A stretch of DNA of 64,000 nucleotides. Origin: Nereocystis luetkeana (taxonomy: Eukaryota; Sar; Phaeophyceae; Laminariales; Laminariaceae). Below are positions 54,024-61,899 of this stretch, piece by piece. Every line of letters starts with the position of its first letter. The first letter of the stretch is position 1. The stretch spans positions 1,550,001 to 1,614,000 of the forward strand of contig JARUPZ010000018.1 in the NCBI GenBank assembly GCA_031213475.1, in the 5' to 3' direction. Under the pieces are notes generated by a model. The model worked only from the letters and a program-made list of their open reading frames with translations. It searched no databases and was not told the origin of the DNA. The translations under genes and the position numbers were made by a program.

Positions 54024-54869
54024 GGAGGGGGAGGGCGCAGAAGCGGAGGGGGAGAAGGGGGGGGCGGAGGGCGCGCGACATCCGTGCCGCGTTTTAACAG
54101 TAGAACACCCAATCAGCAGTCAGTCCGCACTCCCATGGCACACCCAGCGCCGGCCTTTCACAGCAGAATTTCCCAGGAGGATCAGTCAGAACTGCCAGAC
54201 CCTGGCCGCGCTTGCATACGTTTGTTTCGTCAGGCCCTTACCTTTTATTCACCGCCTGCCAGATGGGTCGCAACTTGACGGACCCTGCACACACACGCAC
54301 GCACCCAACGGTGGGCCGAGCGCACGAAATACTCCACGCGGCGACAACGGTTCACCGATCCCCAACACGCATCGGATGGCGCCAGCGTCGACAAACGTCT
54401 ACAAGTGCAGCGAGAAACATAAATAAGCACAGCGGTACTCTAGGATTATTCTAGGACAGCAACATCAGCAAGGAGCGATGCACTTACGACTTGCAAGTAC
54501 GCGCACGAGGCACTGTTTTTTTTTTCTCTCTCTCTCTCTCGACGATACAAAAAAAATACAATCATCACCACCACCACCACCACCACCAACAACAACAACA
54601 ATAACAAAACGCCTTGATGAACCTTAAACACCGTACCAAAAAAATAGCACAGCAACAACACAACCACTTTTTAGCAAGGAAACACGACAGCAAACTAAAA
54701 ACGACACCAACGCCGTCGGGAGGGGGGGAAGGAAACGTATGGAACAAAACAACATTTTTTTTTACACACGTCATGTATCCCCCCCCATAGTACGTTTTCC
54801 GTTTTTAATATTCCCTTTATAGACCGAAAAGTGGTCTCCTGTGTATATCTGCAGGCATTTTTTTCTTGC

Positions 54870-55157
54870 CTTTGATAGACCGGAGCTGGCCGCCGCCGTC
54901 GCGGCTGCGTCGCCCGCGCCGCCCCCCCCGCCAGCTTCAACAAACCCATCACCACCTCCTCCTCCACCGACATCATCACCGCCGCCGCCGCCGCCGCCGC
55001 CGCCGATACCATCGAAGCCAACGCGAGAAAGGTCCGAGACAGCCGAATCGCTCGCGGCGTCTGGCAGCAGCGGCGACAAGCTCTCCTCGAAGCCAGCGTG
55101 CACGGAGAACCCCCACGTTGCGAGGGTCAGGACCACCTCTGGCTCTTCGAGAACCGC
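54870..55157 (-). CDS. Exon of the LRR gene model, unknown domain
   Basis: Acceptor ACAACAG|GCG. It reads AVLEEPEVVLTLATWGFSVH and AGFEESLSPLLPDAASDSAV, then Gly- and Ala-rich sequence to SGLSK. The best donor is a GC type, CAAAG|GCAAGA, giving 288 nt, phase 0 at both ends; an ordinary GT donor was not found nearby. I place it after the last LRR exon by strand and phase. The join is inference. Confidence 0.4.
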
Positions 55158-55377
55158 CTGTTGTACCACCCGAGGGAACGAAAAACCGAAAACATGCATG
55201 CATGCCAAGACATAACGAAACGAGGTTGCGTGCGTTCATTCACTCAGTCACCCGATCGGGGCAGAATATTTCATCAAGAGCCGTGGTCTCGGCGGGTGAA
55301 GAGGAAGACAACTGCCACCAATATTTATCCTTCGGCTCCACTGGAACGGTATCAAGAGCCCCAAAAAAGGGCGGGCG

Positions 55378-55637
55378 GAGGGGGGGGGGGGGGTGTACAC
55401 GATAGGAGAGATGTACTCGATCTCATGCACGGCCGTAGTCGAATGACCATAGACCCTCGCATCCCTACAATGCCGGGACGGAGCATGTCGGGTTTTCACC
55501 GACCAGGCAGACATCGCTGGTCCCAAGCGCGAAGCGCCGTGAGGTGTCCGGTGAGTCGCATGAAGTGTGAGCTGCATCCTACTAAGAGCCGCTTGCGAGG
55601 CGGACTTGCATGTGGATGACAGCTTCAATGAGTTAAT
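55378..55637 (+). mobile_element. Repeat A, half copy
   Basis: G run, GTACACGATAGGAGAGATG, CATGCACGGCCGTAG, through to GGACTTGCATGTGGATGACAG and TTCAATGAGTTAATGG, then another G run. Confidence 0.88.
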
Positions 55638-55859
55638 GGGGGGGGGGGGGGACGGAGGGAGGAAGATCCTGCCTATTTTTGTGCTCCTGCTCCTCAGAGT
55701 ATACATGACACCCTGTACTAAAAGCAACACACGTTTCGCAAGCCTTCGTCAGGGTCGAGGCAAAACCATGTTTAGACCACTTCCTTTCAGTCAAAGGGGG
55801 AAAAATATTGTTTTTAAAAAGACGTCGTGTGGACTATAGGTCAAGAACCGCCATCATCA

Positions 55860-56510
55860 CCCGTAAGAAAAAAATATAAATATAGTGTCGGCGGACAACA
55901 AGATCAAGAACGATCATCACCGGTACGGATCTCGTATAGAGGGAGACAACTGCCGCCAGTCGTGCACCTGGTGCGAAGCCGTGGCGCAATCAACAGCGAC
56001 GCGTTCGGGCGCCGCAGCCGCAGGCACGAGGAAGACCCGACGGTGTGCGACCGATCTGGTTACCAACCTAACAATCCTGATAAAACCATCGCATCGACGG
56101 CCGTAAAAGTCTCGGCACAAGAAGAAAAAACAACATACATATATATACTCCCTTTTCTTTCTTATTCCTTCTTTTTTATTTGTTTTTCTCTCGACAGAAC
56201 CCGCGCCTGCCTGCCTTGGAAAAAATAAAAATCCTCCCGAAACGTCCGCCTAAATGCATGAAATCACCATGCGGAAATCTCCCCGCACCTAGAATATCCC
56301 TGGATGAAAACAAAAAAATCGCCAAAAATCTCCCTGCATATATAGTCAATCATCCTCCTAAAATTTCCCTGCATAGTCAGTCATCCTGTATAGATACGTA
56401 GAAATCTCCCTAGCAGAATGCGTGGAAATCGCTTCGATCCGCCTGCCGCAGCAGCTCCTCAAAGCTCAAAAGCCTCCGCCTACCGACCCTCTTCCCCACA
56501 AAAACAGCCC
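55860..56510. other. No recognisable gene
   Basis: A frame on the plus strand at 55,827-56,228 contains ISYRGRQLPPVVHLV and similar, without domain or splice support. The part at 56,250-56,400 is AT-richer, with a repeated TCCCTGCATA. Confidence 0.4.
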
Positions 56511-56590
56511 TCCCCCCCCCCCCCCCTACGGCCATGCATGAGATCGAGTACATCTCTTCTATCGAGTACACCCCCCCCCTGCCCCCCTCC
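56511..56590 (-). mobile_element. Repeat A, minimal 3' end
   Basis: TACGGCCATGCATGAGATCGAG, TACATCTCTTCTATCGAGTAC and a C tail, about 50 bp plus tail. The shortest stand-alone copy. Confidence 0.8.
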
Positions 56591-56798
56591 CTCCTCCTGC
56601 CGCTTTATCCGTATTGAAATACCGCAAAAAAAAACATCAGCCGCGGCATGCATGAAAACCGCGGGTCGGACCCAGGGACCAGGCCTCCGCGGATGCGATA
56701 CTTTAAAAACTTGCCGTTTTCTGCCCGAAGGAAACAAATTATATACCTGTACAGGGGTGGATGAAATTGAATAGTGAACGGTTCGAGGTACGAGTACT

Positions 56799-56905
56799 AT
56801 TACGGGGGGTCATAGCAAATAGGACCTACGGTACACACAAAAACCTATATAGTTCCCTATTTTTACTCACAATATTTGGTCCTATTCACTATGGCCCCCC
56901 GCAAT
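56799..56905. mobile_element. MITE B copy 3
   Basis: ATTACGGGGGGTCATAG left, GGCCCCCCGCAAT right, inner ATAGGACC/TTGGTCCTAT. Confidence 0.8.
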
Positions 56906-56912
56906 ATTTAAT

Positions 56913-56997
56913 ACCGCTCTGACCGGAAATATAAGTACCGGTTGATATCGGTATCAGAATCCAAATAGGTGTTATATTTTCGGTCAGAGCGATATAG
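56913..56997. mobile_element. Small palindromic element (MITE-like)
   Basis: CCGCTCTGACCGGAAATATAA and TTATATTTTCGGTCAGAGCG are near-perfect inverted ends around 40 bp. Similar in layout to 33,277-33,361. Confidence 0.6.
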
Positions 56998-57423
56998 TAG
57001 TGGCCCCTCTATAGTGCCGGTCGGGTAGTGCCGACTGCCCGCTATAGCGCCTGTGGAATCGCTTGGCACAGATGGGATCGACCAGCGTGGCGGTGTCCGG
57101 AGGAGGATATTGCCGGTTGCCGCTACGAAATGCCAGTATTATTGGCTCGCGTCGGTCGCCGGTATACAGGCTTCCGAAAACATGCGGTTGCAGTTCCAAA
57201 TCAGTTAACTCCAGGATAACGACTCCGGTCCCCCCCCCCGCCCCTGCTAATCTCAGCCTGGCTTTGTTAGTGTTGCGTGTTCTTAGTATACAGGCTGTGG
57301 TATAGGTGTCCCGTCCTGTGCCGACAGAAAGCAGCAGCCATTTTGTTTTCACAGCAACAGGCAGATCACGATCTACCATCATACTGTAAGATCATCTATA
57401 TACACCCTAACATTGTCTGTACT

Positions 57424-57632
57424 TAGGACTGACCGGAGTCCCGTTTCGGGTACAAACTAAACCACTCAAATTCCACGTACTACAGGGGGCCATAGTTAAT
57501 AGGATCAAAATATTGTTAGTAAAAATGGTGAAATATATAGGCTTTTATGTATATCACAGGTCCTATTAACTATGGTCCCCCGTAATAGTGTGTCCCCGAA
57601 AGGAGACTATAGTTTTTGCCCTAAAAGGGTTT
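57424..57632. mobile_element. MITE C copy split by MITE B
   Basis: The left arm GACCGGAGTCCCGTTTCGGG and spacer ACTCAAATTCC stop at 57,478. A MITE B copy occupies 57,479-57,586. The C copy resumes at TGTCCCCGAAAGGAG and ends CTAAAAGGGTT. Confidence 0.85.
57479..57586. mobile_element. MITE B copy 4, nested in MITE C
   Basis: TACAGGGGGCCATAGTTAATA left, TATTAACTATGGTCCCCCGTA right, middle AAATATATAGGCTTTTATG. Insertion into C shows that B transposed later than this C copy. Confidence 0.88.
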
Positions 57633-57637
57633 ATTTT

Positions 57638-57727
57638 AACCCTTTTAGAACCGCAGTCCCGTTTTGGGGACAAACAAGTCAAAATCCAAGTAGTTCGTCC
57701 CCATAACAAGATTGCGGTTCTAAAAAG
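57638..57727. mobile_element. MITE C copy
   Basis: AACCCTTTTAGAACCGCAGTCC left, GATTGCGGTTCTAAAAAG right. Confidence 0.82.
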
Positions 57728-57810
57728 TCTCACATTAAGAGTGCATGAGCTCTATCTACAGCAGCACAGATCCAACCCAAGAAAAACGCGTGCTATTACT
57801 ATGGGAAAAC

Positions 57811-57897
57811 ACAGTAATCAGGGACCAAATATGCTCAGTAGAAAATACCGGAGTGTATACGTAGGTTTTTGTTTGTATGACGACCGTCCTGATTACT
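57811..57897. mobile_element. MITE B relative
   Basis: AGTAATCAGGGACCAAATAT left and CGTCCTGATTACT right, with the B-like middle TAGGTTTTTGTTTGTATGAC. The outer arms differ from B (AATCAGG in place of ACGGGGGACC), so it may be a sister subfamily. Confidence 0.55.
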
Positions 57898-58027
57898 ATT
57901 AATATTGTCCTCCTCCGTAGCAACAGTAGAGCATGCAAGATTACTCCCACGCGGCAGAAACGTGAGCGACAGCAGTAACAAGCCCTTACAAGAACCAAAG
58001 CAACTGCTGAGAGCGCCCGCCTGCAGA

Positions 58028-58142
58028 ATTACGGGAGGCCATAGTTAATAGCACCAGATATTGTTAGTAGAAATGGTTAAATATATACCAGGGTAGTTGT
58101 TTATGTATACCACAGGTCCTATTAACTATGGTCCCCCGCAAT
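58028..58142. mobile_element. MITE B copy 5 with CCAGGGTA insertion
   Basis: ATTACGGGAGGCCATAGTTAA left, TTAACTATGGTCCCCCGCAAT right. The middle reads AAATATATACCAGGGTAGTT where copies 1 and 4 read AAATATATAGG. Confidence 0.85.
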
Positions 58143-58279
58143 AGTAGCGTGGGCAGGCGCGTAATTCGACGCGAGGTCGACTACGGAAGAACGTGGCTGC
58201 TCGAGTCTTCCCCCGCGATAAAGGTGAAGACACGAGCGATGGCGTAGTGGGGACGGGGAGGGGAAAGCCTGGTATGATT

Positions 58280-58393
58280 ATTACGGGGGGCCTAGAGTAA
58301 GTAGGACCTGTGGTACACACAAAAACCTATAATTTCACCTATTTTTACTGACAAATGTTAATGTTTGGTCCTATTTACTATGGTCCCCCGGAA
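58280..58393. mobile_element. MITE B copy 6
   Basis: ATTACGGGGGGCCTAGAGTAA left, TTACTATGGTCCCCCGGAAT right. Confidence 0.82.
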
Positions 58394-58686
58394 TAGTGAC
58401 CCTGGATCTGAGTTACGCCTATAAATAGGAGGGAGAGAGAAAAAAAAAGGGCGAATATGATAAATGGGAAAAAAAATAAAGCGTAGTATCTCTAAGTTCA
58501 CGTGAGATGCCTGTTTTGTTCAAAACCGACGGAATTAATTAATTGTAGTCATGGTCTCTACCGACGGAAATATAATAAACATATGAGGAATACATTTGCC
58601 CTGAAAAAACTAGACGATGAAGCGGGGGGCGGTGGCCTGTCCGGTGTACAGTATAACATGGCAATAACTCTTGACGAGGGACGCAC

Positions 58687-58863
58687 CTCCGGCATCATGT
58701 TCCTCGTCTCCAGCTCCGCCGTGAGGCGCCTCTCGGCTTCCCGACCGATGTCCGGGTTGCCGTCGAGGACGAGGGCGCACAGCGAGGCGTTGTGCTGCAG
58801 GCACACCGACAGGGTCGCCGCCCCGCGGTCCGTCACTCCGTTGTCCGAAAGATTGATGCCCAC
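58687..58863 (-). CDS. LRR exon d
   Basis: 59 codons: acceptor CCCCAG|GTG, VGINLSDNGVTDRGAATLSV and CLQHNASLCALVLDGNPDIG to MMPE, donor GAG|GTGCGT. It carries about two ribonuclease-inhibitor-type leucine-rich repeats (pattern LxxLxLxxNxL/VxDxGxxxL). Joined to exon c in phase 0 it continues the repeat register: DTWL then VGINLSDN. LRRs bind protein partners; the partner is unknown. It sits in the middle of the MITE cluster. Confidence 0.8.
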
Positions 58864-59102
58864 CTGGGGGTCAGAGGACGGACGGGCGGACGGACGGACG
58901 AACGAAAAAAACAAAAACAACGAACGAACAAACCAAAAAAATGAGGCAAGGAAGAAAACACGCGTACTATATATACACACAGCAGTATATATAGAGGGAA
59001 TAAACTAAACTGTGGCCGTCCCTCGCGTCCGACGCCAGGGTAAAATACACCCGTTCACGACTGCCCCCCCATTGTGGCGACTCAAACACGCGGAAATAGA
59101 CC

Positions 59103-59208
59103 ATTACGGAGGACCATAGTAAATAGGACCAAATATTGTTAGCAAAAATAGAGAAATAGATAGGTTTTTGTGTGTGCCGTAGGTCCTATTTAATGTGGTC
59201 CTCCGTAA
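59103..59208. mobile_element. MITE B copy 7
   Basis: ATTACGGAGGACCATAGTAAA left, TTTAATGTGGTCCTCCGTAA right. Confidence 0.82.
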
Positions 59209-59269
59209 CACTGTTCAGGTTTATTTTATGTACACTGCAGTATGTAGTGAAAGGGTAACCGAGCCTCTC

Positions 59270-59364
59270 AACCCTTTTAGTACCGCACTCCCATATGTGG
59301 GGACAAAGTACTCAAATTATAAGTAAATTGCCCCCAAAACGGGACTGGGGCCCTAAAGGGGTTA
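59270..59364. mobile_element. MITE C copy
   Basis: AACCCTTTTAGTACCGCACTCC left, GGGACTGGGGCCCTAAAGGGG right. Confidence 0.75.
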
Positions 59365-59372
59365 TAACTCCT

Positions 59373-59470
59373 GCAGGACTGCAGCCCCGCGTTTGAGGAC
59401 AAAGTGCTTAGAATTTGAGTGGTTTGTTCCCTCCCAAAACGGGACTGACTGCAGTTTTTGCCCTGAAAGG
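59373..59470. mobile_element. MITE C copy
   Basis: GCAGGACTGCAGCCCCGCG left, AAAACGGGACTGACTGCAG right, nine bases from the previous copy. Confidence 0.7.
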
Positions 59471-59510
59471 CAACATTTGTTCATGGGGGTGACGCAAGTG
59501 TGAGACAGGT

Positions 59511-59617
59511 ATTACGGGGGACCATAGTTAATAGGACCTGTGGTATACAATAAAACCTATATATTTCACCATTTCTACTAACAATATTTGGTCCTATTAA
59601 CTCTGGCCCCCCGTAAT
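59511..59617. mobile_element. MITE B copy 8
   Basis: ATTACGGGGGACCATAGTTAA left, TTAACTCTGGCCCCCCGTAAT right. Confidence 0.85.
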
Positions 59618-59663
59618 AGTGTGGGACACATTTTTGCGTACGTAAGTGGTGCAAGGGTTTACT

Positions 59664-59798
59664 ATTTACGGTGGGCCATAACAAATAGGACCAAAAACTG
59701 TACCATAGGAAACAGGATCAAATATTGTTGGTAAAAATAGCGGAATATGTAGGTTTTGTTTGTACCGTAGGTCCTGTTTACTATGGCCTCCCGTGAAT
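59664..59798. mobile_element. MITE B copy 9 with internal duplication
   Basis: TTACGGTGGGCCATAACAAAT left, CTATGGCCTCCCGTGAA right. The left inner block is present twice (CATAACAAATAGGACCAAAA and CATAGGAAACAGGATCAAAT), making it about 25 bp longer than the others. Confidence 0.78.
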
Positions 59799-59919
59799 AG
59801 CCCCGGCTTATTCACTCGGGGGTTCCTCGCTTCACCCGACCCGTGCGCTGACGCAGTCCAGAGTAAACTGGTTTGCTGACAAAGGCGGTATAAAATCGAT
59901 TGATTTTGAGGCTGCCACT

Positions 59920-60048
59920 ATTTCGGGGGGGCCTAGTAAACAGGGCCAAACATTGTCAGTAAAAATATGTAAATATATATAATATATATATACCAGGTAG
60001 GTTTTAGTGTGTACCATAGGTTCTATTTACTACGGTCCCCCGTAAGAA
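59920..60048. mobile_element. MITE B copy 10 with CCAGGTA insertion
   Basis: ATTTCGGGGGGGCCTAGTAAA left, TTTACTACGGTCCCCCGTAA right. The AT-rich middle is expanded and carries TACCAGGTA (59,991-59,999) exactly where other copies read TAGG. Confidence 0.82.
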
Positions 60049-61050
60049 TAGTGCCCAGCCCTAGGGAAACATAGCGTCCACCCTTGCGAGTCGAAGAGTG
60101 CGAGAAAAAACTCACACTCTCCTGACGAGCTCATACCGTGGTACTGCTGTACTCCCTGTTCCCACCATCATATTAGCAAACACTCCCCCCGGCATACGAG
60201 GCACTTTCCTCTTCCTGCTGTCAGGGGCTATATGGGGGGAAAAAAAAAAAAAAACGACGTACCTATCTTGTGATAAAAAAACATGTAAACATGCATATAC
60301 CATACCAGTACACGGTTATCACACGGGTAATGAGACAACACACACCCTTAAGACGAATTTTACGTACGATTCCCTCCGAATTTAGGGGGGGGGGGGGGGG
60401 CACACACAACGGCTATGGCCGCGTTGGGGAGATCTCGTCGATATTTTTCTTCCATAGACACCTCGCTCGGCGTTTGCACCCTTCTCACGGTCGAAAAAAG
60501 CAGCATGGAAAAATCATCCAAAGGGGTGTCGCTATCTTGCCTGTTGTACGCACGGTACCCTTACGACACCAGGCACCAGGGTAAGTTACTAATGAATAAG
60601 AAAACGTGGCACAGGGAACAGCCGTCGTCACCGCCGCTGCCACCGCCGCCGCCGCCGCCGCCGCCGGCGACAACTTATCACACCCCGTTCATCCTTGCAT
60701 GCCCGATATACTGACGAGTGCGTCCCTTACAGCAACAAGCTAGCATGGCAGATCGAGGCGAAACAAGACTCTCGCGTGATGGCGGGTGTTCCCTTATATA
60801 GCGCTCCTCCCCGCAGTCGAATTCGACAAAAAAAATAGATACTCGAACTCTCACACACCGCAGAACGGCCTTCACACGAAACGCCTGCCTGCACATGAAA
60901 AAAACAACAGCGATGCGCAAACAGACATACCGCTCCCCTGGTACAAAAAACAACCACTCCATAAAATCCGACAACGCCATCGCGTCGATCAACCTACTGT
61001 ATTGACACCCACCATTTATGTCCGGCAGTGTAGAACGCCGTTTCAGCATT

Positions 61051-61145
61051 GACCCTTCTAGAGACGCAGTCTGCATAAGCCTAAATCGGACTCTAATTTC
61101 AAGTGTTTCGTTCCCACATCGGGAGTGCGGTCCTGAACGGGTTAA
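61051..61145. mobile_element. MITE C, diverged copy
   Basis: GACCCTTCTAGAGACGCAGTC left, GGGAGTGCGGTCCTGAACGGG right. Confidence 0.6.
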
Positions 61146-61266
61146 CAAGGTAAACCCAAACGTTTTCTTGTATATCTCGGACAGGTTGACGCTACACCAC
61201 CAACTCCGCAGTATCGCGAGCAAAAACCACAACCACGCCAAACACCACCCCCAAACAACAAAAATA

Positions 61267-61465
61267 GCCCACCCTTCATGCGACTCGACAGACACCTCAC
61301 GGCGCTTCGCGCTTGGTGCAAGCAATGTCTGCCTGGTCGGCGAAAACCCGAAATGCTCCGTCTCGACATTGTAGGGATGCGAGGGTCTATGGTCATACGA
61401 CTACGGCCATGCATGAAATAGAGTACATATCTCCTATCGAGTACACCCCCCCCCCCCCCCCCCCC
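61267..61465 (-). mobile_element. Repeat A, half copy with C tail at the LRR exon c donor
   Basis: CACCCTTCATGCGACTCGAC to GGCCATGCATGAAATAGAG, TACATATCTCCTATCGAGTAC and a C run of about 20. The tail ends 24 nt from the exon c donor. Confidence 0.88.
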
Positions 61466-61488
61466 TACCCCGCTTCTCCACCACCCAC

Positions 61489-61899
61489 CAGCCACGTGTC
61501 GCTCTGCAGTCCCCTCGCCACCGCGTGCACCCCCGCATCCCCCAGGCGGTTCCCAGACATGTCCAAGGCAAGGCAGCCCGCCGTCGCTATCCTCGCGGGC
61601 GCCGCCGCCGCAGTGTTCTCCACTACTCCCGGGGGCTTCCGGAGGCCCGTGCTCCACACCATCTCCTCCCGCCGGGCCGCGTGCGCTCCGACCACCGATG
61701 CCGCAAGCCGTCCCCCCTGCTCCCCGGCGAGGCAGCAGTGTGTCAGCGAGACCGTCACGAGGGAGGGATGCCCGCTAAGAGCCGCGGACAGGGCGCTGAG
61801 GGCGCGCGGGTCGGCGAGACGGACGTGTCGCACCGCCAAAGACTTGAGCTTCGAGTTTCCCTTGAGCCCTTGCGCGAGGCAGGCGGTGCCCGCTCCCGA
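61489..61899 (-). CDS. LRR exon c
   Basis: 137 codons: acceptor AAAGCAG|TCG, donor CTG|GTGGGT, phase 0 at both ends. Leucine-rich repeats are visible as SGAGTACLAQGLKGNSKLKS, LAVRHVRLADPRALSALSAA, HPSLVTVSLTHCC and GCLALDMSGNRLGDAGVHAV. About 40 residues between the repeats are Ala/Arg-rich and may be an insertion. Repeat length is about 28 residues, as in the RI-like class. No kinase, NB-ARC or GTPase motif is visible in this window, so a receptor or NLR label is not justified. Confidence 0.8.
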
